Shown here: positions 54,786 to 63,612 of the stretch, one piece after another | How the letters are laid out: each line of letters starts with the position of its first letter | Position numbering within the stretch: position 1 is the stretch's first letter | Assembly (NCBI GenBank): GCA_937925685.1 | Contig: CALAMI010000002.1 | Location: 227,803 to 291,802 of the forward strand | Source of the DNA: Candidatus Binatia bacterium | Lineage (GTDB): Bacteria > Desulfobacterota > Binatia > HRBIN30 | Reading direction: 5' to 3' | DNA: 64,000 nt | Notes under the pieces: generated by a model | What the model was told of the DNA's origin: nothing | Databases searched by the model: none | What the model saw: only the letters and a program-made list of their open reading frames with translations | Program-made: the position numbers and the translations under genes

Positions 54786-55567
54786 CCGAACCGTGGGTTC
54801 TGGCGCTGGCCTTTGTTGTGGGAACGGCCGTAGGTAGCTTCTTGAATGTCTGTATTGCCCGCCTGCCCCAAGGGAAGTCCATCGTCTACCCACCCTCTGC
54901 GTGTCCGCACTGCGGAGCCTCCATTCGCCCGTGGGACAACATTCCGCTGTTGAGCTTTTTGCTTCTCCGCGGACGGTGCCGCAACTGCCGCAAACCAATT
55001 TCCTGGCGCTATCCGGTGGTGGAAGCTCTAACCGGCGGGCTGTTTGCCGCCAATGTTTTGATGTTCGGACTCGGCCCATGGGCTCTGACGGCGTGCATCC
55101 TGGTAGCGGCCCTCGTGGTGGTGACGTTTATCGATTTGGACCATCAAATCATCCCCGACGTCATTAGCTTGCCGGGCATCGTGGTCGGGTTGTTGGGCGC
55201 GGTTCCCGGCTGGGGACCGAGCTTGCTCGACCGAGTGGTGGGCGTTCTTTTAGGTGGTGGTTTGCTTTGGGCGGTTGCGGTGTTTTACGAATGGGCGCGG
55301 CATCGTGAGGGGATGGGAGGGGGAGATATCAAGCTGCTGGCTATGATCGGCGCGTTTCTCGGATGGCGAGGGGTGTTGGTCACGCTGCTGGTTGGCTCGC
55401 TCAGCGGAGCGCTCGTCGGGGGGACCCGCATTCTGTTGCGGCAGGCCAGGGCGGAAGTGCCGATCCCATTCGGCCCGTTCCTCGCTCTCGGAGCGTTGGT
55501 TGCTCTCTTTTGGGGCGAAGCCCTCATTCGTTGGTACATCGATTTTGCCGTGGGAGCGGCGCCGTGA
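54782..55567 (+). CDS. pilD: Prepilin peptidase PilD
   Basis: A 261-residue integral membrane aspartyl protease that cleaves and N-methylates prepilins. It has the zinc-binding N-terminal cytoplasmic loop with paired CxxC (CPHCGASIRPWDNIPLLSF...CRNCRKPISWRYP). Catalytic Asp are in FIDLDHQIIPDVI and GMGGGDIKLLAMIGAFLGW. ATG overlaps the preceding stop. Its target prepilins are not encoded in this window. Confidence 0.95.
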   Translation: MTEPWVLALAFVVGTAVGSFLNVCIARLPQGKSIVYPPSACPHCGASIRPWDNIPLLSFLLLRGRCRNCRKPISWRYPVVEALTGGLFAANVLMFGLGPWALTACILVAALVVVTFIDLDHQIIPDVISLPGIVVGLLGAVPGWGPSLLDRVVGVLLGGGLLWAVAVFYEWARHREGMGGGDIKLLAMIGAFLGWRGVLVTLLVGSLSGALVGGTRILLRQARAEVPIPFGPFLALGALVALFWGEALIRWYIDFAVGAAP

Positions 55568-55616
55568 GCGAGGGGCCGGAGGCTGTCCGCTGGGAGCAGG
55601 TGTCGACTCGTGGGCG

Positions 55617-56260
55617 GTGGAATTCTGTGCTGCCCGGGCCCTTGCGGGGCTGTGGCTTGGAATGGCGATGGTGGTTGCAGGCTGCGGTGACGATGGCACG
55701 CACGTGGCCCGCGCCGACCGTGGTAGTGTCGGCTTTTCCTGCAGAGCTTGCCGCGATCGTGGTGCCTGCCCGGGCGGTGGAGACGGCTGGTATCGAAGGC
55801 CGGCGTTTTCGCCGTGGCAGCATTGGCCGGACCTAGGTGGTGCCCGGGTTGAGGGGAATCGGCATGGCCAATGCTGCGGAAACGATACAGGCGTTACTTG
55901 CACACTTCCCCGTGCGAGGGATTGTCTTGTCTGGCGTGGCTGGCGAGCGCATTGGCAACGTCGTGGTTGCCGCGGCGTAGCGGTTGCGGGACGGAGGCGG
56001 GTTCCCGGCCGATCCCACGTGGCAAGGGCTGGCGGCCCGCAGCGCGCAGAGGATCGCTGGAACACTGGATCGGTGCACGGAAATCCCCAAATTTGCCCGA
56101 TGCCGCGCCGGTGTGTTTGCTGCATGCTCCGGCGTGGATCGCGGGTGGCGCGGGCAACCCGCTGGGTTTGCCAGGATTCCCTGCTCAGTTCTTCCCGTAC
56201 TATCGACCTGCTGCCGGAAACGCAGCCCGAGCGACAGTGGCTTTTCTCCAAGCACTCTAA
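55617..56260 (+). pseudogene. Decayed lipoprotein of the nucleoside-phosphorylase superfamily
   Basis: Three frames must be joined to read one protein. Frame 3 from about 55617 gives a lipoprotein signal (LAGLWLGMAMVVAGCGDDG). Frame 1 from about 55710 gives PTVVVSAFPAELAAIVVPAR, a TAG stop (55834), then [19 protein letters not shown] and [20 protein letters not shown] second TAG (55978) follows, then [14 protein letters not shown] and [12 protein letters not shown]. After about 56090 frame 2 continues [20 protein letters not shown] and [19 protein letters not shown] to a TAA at 56258. The order matches MTA/SAH nucleosidase-like phosphorylases. Two frameshifts and two stops make it nonfunctional. 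Confidence 0.75.
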
Positions 56261-56377
56261 TGGCCGTCCGTGAGGGCGGTAACTCGCAGGGCCGTTGCCA
56301 TACGTGTTTGTGGAATGCGCCAGCTCTGCGGTGGATGTTGGCTCGCGCGGGTCAGAAAACCACCAGAGCCGAGCAGG

Positions 56378-56800
56378 TCAGGAGCGACGCCGACAAGCTA
56401 TGGCATCGATTTCAATGCGCGCTCCCCGTGGAAGACTCGCAACTCCAATGGTTACCCGCGCCGGGTACGGAGGCGAGAACACGCGACCGTAAATGTCGTT
56501 GACCACTGCAAAATCTCTCAAATCGACCAGATACAGAGTGGTGCGGACGACGTCGCTCAACTGCGCCCCGGCGGCACGGAGAACGGCGGCGAGGTTGGCC
56601 AAGGCTTGTTCGGCCTCGGCTGCGATACCACCGGCGACCAACTCTCCGGTGGCTGGTTGCAGCCCGATTTGCCCCGAGAGGAAGATCCATTCGTCCACCG
56701 CAATGGCTTGGGCGTACGGGCCGATAGCCGCGGGGGCATGGTGGGTTTCGATCGCTCGTCGTGTTTCGTGAGCCACTGTTGCAACCTCCTCTCGGGCCAT
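56378..56800 (-). CDS. ridA: RidA-family enamine/imine deaminase
   Basis: A 140-residue protein of the RidA/YjgF family that hydrolyses reactive 2-aminoacrylate-type intermediates. Motifs: APAAIGPYAQAIAV, FLSGQIGLQPATGELV, VVRTTLYLVDLRDFAVVN, FSPPYPARVTIGVASLPRGARIEIDAIA (with the Arg that binds substrate carboxylate). The ATG sits in a TGATG overlap with rel. The longer open frame upstream runs into rel and is not used. Confidence 0.93.
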   Translation of the reverse strand: MAREEVATVAHETRRAIETHHAPAAIGPYAQAIAVDEWIFLSGQIGLQPATGELVAGGIAAEAEQALANLAAVLRAAGAQLSDVVRTTLYLVDLRDFAVVNDIYGRVFSPPYPARVTIGVASLPRGARIEIDAIACRRRS

Positions 56801-58941
56801 CAGGTCCGGGCACGCGCCACCTTCACCACTCCCCGCACCTTCGACACGTTGCGCAGCACGCGCTGAAGCTGATCGATATGTTGCACGGTCAGCTCGAAAA
56901 TATTGAGTGCCTTTTGGTCGGGAAGTTCTCGCACCGAGGCGCGGTTGATGTTCACGCCTACGGAACTGATGGCGCCCGACACCGCACTGAGGAGCCCCGG
57001 CTCGTTGACGCAAATGACTTCCACCCGCACCAGTTGCTTCGCTTCCGCATCGCTGCGCCAGGCCACATCGACACGCCGCTGCGGGTCGCTTTCCAGCACC
57101 CGCGGGCAGTCCACGGCGTGTACGGTGACGCCGCGGCCCCGAGTGAGGAAGCCCATGATGCGCTCTCCTGGAACCGGGCTACAACACCGTGCAAAGCGCA
57201 CCAGCACGTCGTCGACGCCACCGACGGTCACGCTCGGTAGCTCGGTACGGCGCATCCGTTGGAACAAGCGCCGCCACCCCGTTTCCGCCGCCCGTTCTTG
57301 GAGCTGGTCGGCCGGAACCAGCTTGGCAAGCACTTGGCGCGGCGTCAGTCGCCCGTAGCCAATGGCGGCGAACAGCGACTCTTCGTCGCGCACCCCGAGG
57401 GATTGCAGTACCGCAGAAAAGTCGGGGTGTTTGCGCAGCTTGGCGTAATCCAGGTGGTAGCGCGCACAATCGCGCTGCAGCAGCTCGCGGCCAATGGCAA
57501 CGCTGCGCTCGCGCTGTTGCTGCTTGATCCAAGTTCGAATCTTTTGCCGCGCGCGCGCCGTTTTGACGAAGTTGAGCCAGTCGCTGCTCGGGGTTTGGTT
57601 GGAGGTAGTGATGATTTCCACCGTATCGCCGTTTCGAAGGCAGTAACGCAAAGGCACGAGACGTCCGTTCACCCGTGCCCCGGCGCAATGGTTGCCGACT
57701 TCGGAGTGGATGCGGTAGGCGAAATCGATCACCGTGGAGCCTTCGGGGAACGACAAACACTCCCCCTTGGGGGTGAAAACGACGACTTCGTCGCTGAACA
57801 AGTCCTCCTTGACCAACCGCAAGAATTCCTGCGGTTCCGAGGGGTTTTGGAGCCACTCGAGAAGCTGCCTGAGCCAAGCGAATCGTTCGGCATCCTGTTG
57901 TTCGACGTGTTTTCCCCCCTTGTACTTCCAGTGGGCGGCAATACCCATTTCCGCCACCCGGTGCATTTCGTGAGTGCGGATTTGCACTTCCATGCGCTCG
58001 CCCCACGGGCCGATCACCGTGGTATGCAGCGACTGGTACATGTTGCCTTTGGGGAGCGCGATGTAGTCTTTGAAACGCCCCGGCACCGGTTTCCAGTTCG
58101 CGTGGATCACGCCCAGCGCCTCGTAACATTCGCGCACCGTGCCCACGATAATACGGAAGGCAATGAGGTCGTAGATCTGATCGTAGTGCAGGTTCTGGGC
58201 CTGCATCTTTTGATAGATCGAGTAAAAGTGCTTCGGCCGCCCGGTGACCTCGGCTTCGATCCCTGCTTCTTCCAGTTTCCGCCGCAGAATGGCGATGACC
58301 TCGGCGATGTACCGCTCGCGCTCCTCCTTCCGTTTGGCCACGGTGCGTTTGAGCTGGTAATACACCTCGGGCTGCAAATAGCGCAGGGCCTGATCCTCGA
58401 GTTCGCTTTTCATCCAATAAATCCCCAGGCGATGCGCGAGCGGTGCGTAAATATCTAGGGTTTCTTGGGCGATTTCGCGTTGGCGTTCGGCAGCGAGGGC
58501 ATCGAGTGTGCGCATGTTGTGGGTGCGATCGGCGAGTTTGATCAGGATCACGCGAATGTCGCGTGCCATCGCCAGCAGCATTTTGCGGAAGTTCTCCGCC
58601 TGCTTTTCCTCTCTGCTGGTGAAGCTGATCTGACTGATCTTGGTCACGCCATCGACCAAGGTGGCCACTTCAGAGCCGAACTGCCGTTCGATTTCTTCGA
58701 GTGTGGTTAGGGTATCTTCCACCGTGTCGTGCAACAGGGCGGTGGCCACACTGGCCACATCGAGGTGGAGGCTGGCGACAATTTTGGCCACTTCGACGGG
58801 GTGGGTGAAATACGGTTCTCCGGAGGCCCGCCTTTGGCCGCGGTGTACGCGTTCGGAAAATTCATAGGCGCGAGCGATCAGGCCGACGTCGGCACCGGGG
58901 TCGTAACTACGAACGGTTTCGATGAGCGAGTCCAACTTCAT
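56800..58941 (-). CDS. rel: Bifunctional (p)ppGpp synthetase/hydrolase
   Basis: A 713-residue RelA/SpoT homologue. It has the HD hydrolase domain with YFTHPVEVAKIV, ALLHDTVEDT and KLADRTHNMRTL. The synthetase domain has TGRPKHFYSIYQKM, GRFKDYIALPKGNMYQSLHTTV and an RFKD motif of the bifunctional type. A TGS domain (FTPKGECLSFPEGSTVIDFAY) and a C-terminal ACT domain (VCVNEPGLLSAV-like) complete it. It makes and degrades the stringent-response alarmone. Overlaps cmk by four bases and ridA by one. Confidence 0.97.
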   Translation of the reverse strand: MKLDSLIETVRSYDPGADVGLIARAYEFSERVHRGQRRASGEPYFTHPVEVAKIVASLHLDVASVATALLHDTVEDTLTTLEEIERQFGSEVATLVDGVTKISQISFTSREEKQAENFRKMLLAMARDIRVILIKLADRTHNMRTLDALAAERQREIAQETLDIYAPLAHRLGIYWMKSELEDQALRYLQPEVYYQLKRTVAKRKEERERYIAEVIAILRRKLEEAGIEAEVTGRPKHFYSIYQKMQAQNLHYDQIYDLIAFRIIVGTVRECYEALGVIHANWKPVPGRFKDYIALPKGNMYQSLHTTVIGPWGERMEVQIRTHEMHRVAEMGIAAHWKYKGGKHVEQQDAERFAWLRQLLEWLQNPSEPQEFLRLVKEDLFSDEVVVFTPKGECLSFPEGSTVIDFAYRIHSEVGNHCAGARVNGRLVPLRYCLRNGDTVEIITTSNQTPSSDWLNFVKTARARQKIRTWIKQQQRERSVAIGRELLQRDCARYHLDYAKLRKHPDFSAVLQSLGVRDEESLFAAIGYGRLTPRQVLAKLVPADQLQERAAETGWRRLFQRMRRTELPSVTVGGVDDVLVRFARCCSPVPGERIMGFLTRGRGVTVHAVDCPRVLESDPQRRVDVAWRSDAEAKQLVRVEVICVNEPGLLSAVSGAISSVGVNINRASVRELPDQKALNIFELTVQHIDQLQRVLRNVSKVRGVVKVARART

Positions 58942-59498
58942 GAACGCGAAACTGGACCTCCCCGGGGCGCAAACCGAATGTGTGCGGCTGCAATGATCAA
59001 CGTGGCGATTTCCTCAGGGGTAGCGTCATCGGTACAGTAAATGAGATCGTAGGGAGAGGTGTCTTCGAGGTCGAACCCGTAAATTTGCCGATAGCGGTCT
59101 CGATCGGCCTGTTGCCGAGCCTCGTTGGCGCGGAGGGTTTCCTCGGCATTGCCGCCCTCGCGCTGCTGGACGCGGCGGGCGCGCACCGACTCGCTCGCGG
59201 TCAGGTACACCTTGAAACTGTCGATCCCCAACTGCCGCGCGAAAAACGCTGCCAGCCTGCCCTCCACGATGGCGCGACCGTGGCGCAAGTGAGCGATCAT
59301 GAGTTCGTCCAATTGCCGATCGATCGAATGGTCCATGGCGCACAGGCGATTGAAGTCGGTAAGGCTCAAGCCGCGCCGTTCCGCCTCTCGGCGGTAAAGA
59401 TCCCCGGCGTAAATATGGGGTAGCCCGAGCCGTTGGCTGAGCAAACGCGCCACAGTAGTTTTTCCGCTCCCCGGCGTGCCCGAAATGGTGATCAGCAT
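58938..59498 (-). CDS. cmk: Cytidylate kinase-like P-loop kinase
   Basis: A 186-residue kinase. P-loop ISGTPGSGKTTVARLLS at the N-terminus, then HIYAGDLYRREAERRG, VEGRLAAFFARQ and a lid region RARRVQQREGG. The length and YAGD motif fit the archaeal-type/CMK_2 cytidylate kinases, which phosphorylate (d)CMP. It takes the place that guanylate kinase often has in yicC-gmk-rpoZ-rel loci. Coupled to rel by an ATGA overlap. Confidence 0.85.
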   Translation of the reverse strand: MLITISGTPGSGKTTVARLLSQRLGLPHIYAGDLYRREAERRGLSLTDFNRLCAMDHSIDRQLDELMIAHLRHGRAIVEGRLAAFFARQLGIDSFKVYLTASESVRARRVQQREGGNAEETLRANEARQQADRDRYRQIYGFDLEDTSPYDLIYCTDDATPEEIATLIIAAAHIRFAPRGGPVSRS

Positions 59499-59637
59499 GT
59501 TGATGGAAAATCTCTACCTAGAGTAAGGCTCGGACCCTAGTAGGAGCAAGAGGGTTCCTTCGAGACCTGTGCCCCCGTACGGCGCCGGGCACCGATCCCG
59601 CCACCCCGGGAACAACGATCGCTGCCTTCAACCCTGA

Positions 59638-59655
59638 AGCCACCACCGGGTGGCT
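59638..59655. other. Stem-loop at the 3' end of yicC
   Basis: AGCCACC-ACCG-GGTGGCT, a 7-bp stem a few bases past the yicC stop (minus strand). No T-run follows, so terminator function is doubtful. Confidence 0.35.
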
Positions 59656-59659
59656 GGGA

Positions 59660-60535
59660 TTACTCCAAATTTTGGGCTTGCTCCCGAATTTTCTCGATTT
59701 CGCTGCGCGCCTCGACGGTGTGGGCGGTGACGTCACGATCCGCGCTCTTGGCCGCGATGGTGTGGAATTCGCGCTGGATTTCCTGGAGCAAAAACTCCAG
59801 GCGCTTGCCGACTGCAGTGGTTTCCCGAAGAAGAGCCCGGGCGGTTTGCAGGTGTGCTTCGAGTCGGACCAACTCTTCTGTCACGTCGCTGCGCTCGGCG
59901 ATAAGCACGGCCTCTTGGAGGAGGCGACCCTTGTCGACTTCCCGTCCGCGGAGAAGTTCTCGTGTCCGGCGCCGAAGCCGGTCGACGATCTGGGGTAGGA
60001 TGTGGCGGACCCGGCGGGCAATCGCTTGGCGACGGCGTTCGAGGGTGGTCAGCCGCCGGGCGAGGTCTTGGACCAAAGCCTTTCCCTCTCGTTGGCGTTC
60101 CTTGTCCCAGGCGCGCAAAGCTTTTTGCAGGGCTTCAACGACCCGGCGATGTTCCTCCTCCCCTGGAACTGTGCGTTCCTTGACCGAAAACAACTCGGAG
60201 CGTCCCACGAGAAGGTCGATGGTGAGTTCGCCAGAAAGCCGCAAGGTTTTTTGCAAGGCGCGCCAAGTATCGACGTACGCATGCGCCAGTGCCGCATTGG
60301 CTTCGACTTCGAGCGAAGCCGGTCCGCGGCCGCTGCGGCTAATGTACACATCGACTTTGCCCCGCGCCGCGTGTTGTTGGACCATGGCGCGAAGCTCCGC
60401 TTCCCAGGGAAAAAACTCGCGTGGCATGGTGAAGCGCACTTCGAGCCCACGGTGATTGACCGAACGGATGTCCACCGTCCATTTCCATGGCCCGCGTTGC
60501 ACGCTGGCGCTACCGAAGCCGGTCATGCTACGCAC
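59660..60535 (-). CDS. yicC: YicC-family endoribonuclease
   Basis: A 291-residue protein of the YicC/YloC family. It has the canonical start RSMTGFGSASV, DIRSVNHRGLEVRF, a middle helical region and the conserved C-terminus GKRLEFLLQEIQREFHTIAAKSAD (normally ...NTxxSKs.d). GTG 60535 is chosen: it gives the usual V/IRSMTGFG N-terminus and has GGAGG at 60541-60545, five bases upstream. It overlaps the end of the heptose kinase gene by eight bases. Confidence 0.92.
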   Translation of the reverse strand: MRSMTGFGSASVQRGPWKWTVDIRSVNHRGLEVRFTMPREFFPWEAELRAMVQQHAARGKVDVYISRSGRGPASLEVEANAALAHAYVDTWRALQKTLRLSGELTIDLLVGRSELFSVKERTVPGEEEHRRVVEALQKALRAWDKERQREGKALVQDLARRLTTLERRRQAIARRVRHILPQIVDRLRRRTRELLRGREVDKGRLLQEAVLIAERSDVTEELVRLEAHLQTARALLRETTAVGKRLEFLLQEIQREFHTIAAKSADRDVTAHTVEARSEIEKIREQAQNLE

Positions 60536-61556
60536 TGCCACCTCCACGCTTCCGCCGCTGGGGGGCCGTGCTGTCGTGGCGCGCCGCTTCGACGATTTCC
60601 GCTGGGGACACGGTAGCGGTGCCGAGCTTTGCTACCGCCACGCCAGCGGCGAGATTGGCAAGCCACACCGCGGTGTCCAGCGGCAACCCGACTGCCAGCG
60701 AGGCTGCGCACGTGGCCGCCACGGTGTCGCCTGCGCCAGTGACGTCGAACACGTCCCGTGCCCGGGTCGGGAAGTGCTGAGGTGCGGCTGCCGCACGAAA
60801 CAAGCTCATGCCATGTTCCCCGCGCGTGATCAGAACGGCGTCGCAAGACCAACGCTGCAACAGCGCCTCGCCAGCTTGTTGCAGCGAGCACTCGTCGCGA
60901 ATCTCCACACCCGAGGCTTCGGCAGCCTCGTGTTGATTCGGTGTCATGAGGGTCGCTCCGTGGTAGCGGCGAAAATTGGGCTTTTTGGGATCGATGATCA
61001 ATGGCCACTGCGAGCGGCCACGCAATTCGCTTAGGCAGCTCAGTACGTCGGCCGAAATCGTGCCTTTGGCGTAGTCGGACACCAGAACGGCGTCGTACGA
61101 CCGACCATTGCGGCGAAGGAATTCGAGCAAACGCTCCATGGCCGCACGCGGGTGCTCGTCTTGCTCCCGATCGAAACGGACGACTTGCTGGTGGTGGGCA
61201 ATGATGCGGGTCTTGCGAGTCGTCACTACGCCGCGGGCACGAATGACGCCCGTGGCGTCGGCCCCGACGCTTTTCAGCTCGTCGAGGATCCGTTGACCAG
61301 CCCGATCGGTTCCGATGAGGCCGCAAATGGTCACCCGCGCGCCCAGGGTGCGTAAGTTGTGTGCCACGTTGGCAGCGCCACCAAGGTGGATGGACTCGCG
61401 CTCGATTCGGACCACAGGCACGGGCGCTTCCGGGGAAATGCGATCGACCGTGCCCCACAAAAACTCGTCGAGCATCAGGTCGCCGATCACCAGGACCCGA
61501 GCCTGTTGGAATCTCTGCAAGAGCTTTTGTAGGTGGACGACGCCCATGGCTTCCAT
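60528..61556 (-). CDS. rfaE1: D-glycero-beta-D-manno-heptose-7-phosphate kinase
   Basis: A 342-residue PfkB-type carbohydrate kinase matching HldE domain I. Motifs: VLVIGDLMLDEFLWGTVDRISPEAPVPVVR, HLGGAANVAHNLRTLGA, VLVSDYAKGTIS, IIDPKKPNFRRY, LMTPNQHEA, ITRGEHGMSLF and the anion hole DVTGAGDTVAAT. It prepares heptose for lipopolysaccharide core synthesis. The adenylyltransferase domain of HldE is absent. Start in a TAATG overlap with the aminotransferase gene. Confidence 0.93.
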   Translation of the reverse strand: MEAMGVVHLQKLLQRFQQARVLVIGDLMLDEFLWGTVDRISPEAPVPVVRIERESIHLGGAANVAHNLRTLGARVTICGLIGTDRAGQRILDELKSVGADATGVIRARGVVTTRKTRIIAHHQQVVRFDREQDEHPRAAMERLLEFLRRNGRSYDAVLVSDYAKGTISADVLSCLSELRGRSQWPLIIDPKKPNFRRYHGATLMTPNQHEAAEASGVEIRDECSLQQAGEALLQRWSCDAVLITRGEHGMSLFRAAAAPQHFPTRARDVFDVTGAGDTVAATCAASLAVGLPLDTAVWLANLAAGVAVAKLGTATVSPAEIVEAARHDSTAPQRRKRGGGSA

Positions 61557-62674
61557 TAGGGTTTTGCCGCGGCAATGGCGGAACATACTTGGTCGACTTC
61601 TTCCTCGGTCATCTCGGGATAGAGAGGCAACGCCAGAATTTCCGAGCAAGCTCGTTCGGCAACCGGTAGACTTCCGCTTCCCCGGCTCCAAGGGGCGAAC
61701 GCCGGTAAGAGGTGCAACGGGGTAGGATAGTGGATCGCCGTTTCGATTCCCCGAGAGCGCAGGGAAGAGATCAAATCGGGCCGGTTACGGCAGCGAATGA
61801 CGAACTGATGGTACACGTTCACGCTGTCGGGAAATTCTTCCAGAGGCTTGATTGCAGGCAGGTCTTGCAAACGTGCTCGGTAGCGCTGTGCCAGGGCGCG
61901 CCTTCGTTGGTTCCAAGTTGTCAGGTGGGGTAATTTCACGCGGAGCCAGGCAGCCTGCAGGGCGTCGAGGCGCGAGTTCGTGCCGAGATCGATGTGTTCG
62001 TATTTGCGCACCTGTCCGTGGTCGCGCAAACGGCGCACCCGCTCGGCCACGTCGGCGCAGTCGGTGACCAGAGCGCCGGCGTCACCCAGCGCTCCCAGAT
62101 TTTTCGTTGGATAGAAGCTGAACGCCCCTGCGGCTCCCCAGCAGCCGACCGGACGCCCCTGCAACGAAGCGCCGTGGGCCTGTGCGGCGTCTTCGAGCAC
62201 TTGGGCGCCGAATTCCTGAGCGAGAGGCACGATGGCGTCCATCCGTGCTGGCTGACCGTAGAGATGGACCGGAACGACCGCTTGGATGGCTTGCGTTTTC
62301 ATGGCAGTGTGCAGCGATGCTACATCGAGGGTCAGCGCAGCCGGCTCGACGTCGACGAACACGGGGCGTGCGCCCACTAAGCACACCGCTTCGGCCGTGG
62401 CCGCAAAGCTGATGGCCGGCACCGCCACCGCATCGCCGGGCTTCACTCCTAAGGCTCGTAACCCGAGTGCGAGTGCGTCGGTACCGTTACCGAGCCCGAT
62501 GACGTATCGCGCCCCGCACCAAGCTGCGAACTCGCGCTCGAACGCTTCCACTTCCCGCCCGAGGATGAACTGCGAGGAATCGAGCACTCGGTAAAACGCG
62601 GCTTCGAGTTCGCCCCGCAGCCGCTCGTGCTGCGCTTGCAAGCGCGCCAACGGAATCGGCATGCCGGCCCGCAT
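61556..62674 (-). CDS. DegT/DnrJ/EryC1-family sugar aminotransferase
   Basis: A 372-residue PLP enzyme that aminates a nucleotide keto-sugar. Motifs: IPLARLQAQHERLRGEL, IGLGNGTDALALGLRALG, VPAISFAATAEAV, PVHLYGQPARMDAI, EDAAQAHGA, and the PLP Lys in FSFYPTKNLGALGDAGAL, then GTNSRLDALQAAWL. Two Met are possible: 62674 (with GGGGTGG nine bases upstream) is preferred over 62662. Coupled with the heptose kinase, suggesting an LPS or glycan pathway. Confidence 0.92.
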   Translation of the reverse strand: MRAGMPIPLARLQAQHERLRGELEAAFYRVLDSSQFILGREVEAFEREFAAWCGARYVIGLGNGTDALALGLRALGVKPGDAVAVPAISFAATAEAVCLVGARPVFVDVEPAALTLDVASLHTAMKTQAIQAVVPVHLYGQPARMDAIVPLAQEFGAQVLEDAAQAHGASLQGRPVGCWGAAGAFSFYPTKNLGALGDAGALVTDCADVAERVRRLRDHGQVRKYEHIDLGTNSRLDALQAAWLRVKLPHLTTWNQRRRALAQRYRARLQDLPAIKPLEEFPDSVNVYHQFVIRCRNRPDLISSLRSRGIETAIHYPTPLHLLPAFAPWSRGSGSLPVAERACSEILALPLYPEMTEEEVDQVCSAIAAAKP

Positions 62675-62774
62675 AACGAAGTGCCACCCCCGGTTCAACG
62701 CGCACCACCGCCCCGCTGAACGCATCTACCCCCCCAAGCCCCTACGGCCGTCGACACCATCGTGCCCGGCGGCT

Positions 62775-62813
62775 GTAGGGGCGCACGGCTGCGCGCCCGT
62801 GGTCGCCATCGCC
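62775..62813 (+). repeat. GGGCGCAC hairpin repeat, copy D
   Basis: GTAGGGGCGCAC-GGCT-GCGCGCCC followed by GTGGTCGCCATCGCC, same flanks as copy A; the stem has one mismatch. Located about 100 bp upstream of the DegT aminotransferase start. Confidence 0.7.
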
Positions 62814-62854
62814 AGGTGCGTTTCCCTCGGTGACACAGCGACACCCCATATAGA

Positions 62855-62877
62855 GTGCGAAAGCCATGCTTTCGCGC
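62855..62877. repeat. GCG-NNAGC-CAT-GCTNN-CGC hairpin repeat, copy 2
   Basis: GTGCGAAAGC-CAT-GCTTTCGCGC: core 8-bp stem extended by a G-T and a G-C pair. Shares loop CAT and design with 42173-42191, with compensated stem changes. Confidence 0.65.
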
Positions 62878-63612
62878 GCATGGCGTCAGCGACGCGAGGA
62901 CAACACCGTCGCAGCTGCCCCGCGCAGAACCCTATGAAGTGGAGCGCATGGGTCATACTTTTGCACGAGGGGACCGTCGCCTTTCGCTCAGCGGTATTAG
63001 ATCGCTTTAGGTTGAGTTGCCCTTGAGAATCCCTCGTGAGTGCACTTCTGGTTCGGGTCGGTTGTGCAGTTTCACAAGAGCATGCAGCGGACAACGCTAC
63101 GCGCGGCCGCTGATGCTGATCGTGAGTTACCATGACGAGAAACGCGCATGCCGTACGATGCCACGAGTCGATTATGCCCGCGAGATGACGAGGTGTTCTT
63201 TCGAGACCGACGCTTCCGCGTAGTTAGGCAAAGCGGGCCGCATTGCGTTTCGACGGTCCTTGCTGTTTTGACCGGGGAGACTCCAGAGACGTTCCAGGGA
63301 AGGGTCAATACGCAAGACCCCGTCTCCTGGTCTGAAGCGTTGTGCCCGTACGGGATGAAGCCGATAGGCTTTTCAATGGCACTGGAGCGTCGCGTACGCT
63401 GCTGGGAGCGACCTGGCAAGGACAGAATGCGGCACTTCGGGCACCTGCCTCCGCAACGGGGACCTGTCGGGGAGTTGCAAGGCCGGCTGAGAGAGTGGGT
63501 GGAGGGGCAAGATGGGACGAGCGGTCGAGAAACTGTGCGGCACCGGGTGAGGAGTGGATACACCTTGCCGCTGTCCGCGGGGCGGCGTCGCCGATCCGCC
63601 GCGACAACTCTT

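Larger units (their letters stand above)
62675..63612. other. Intergenic region with repeats next to IS fragment
   Basis: 938 bp. It holds GGGCGCAC copy D (62775-62813) and the GCGAAAGC hairpin (62855-62877). The remaining sequence up to the IS91-type fragment has only short open frames; one minus-strand frame (63172-63375) has coding-like amino-acid composition but no start or family. It may be the flank of an insertion. Confidence 0.5.

Noticed and set aside
55834..55980. Possible amber (TAG) recoding, since both in-frame stops in the phosphorylase-like sequence are TAG.
   Set aside because: Two frameshifts are also needed to read the protein, and other genes in the window end in TAG normally (for example at 25251), so decay is simpler.
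63172..63375. Minus-strand frame with coding-like composition ending EHLVISRA.
   Set aside because: No start codon with ribosome site, no family recognised, and a stop lies just upstream; too weak to call.
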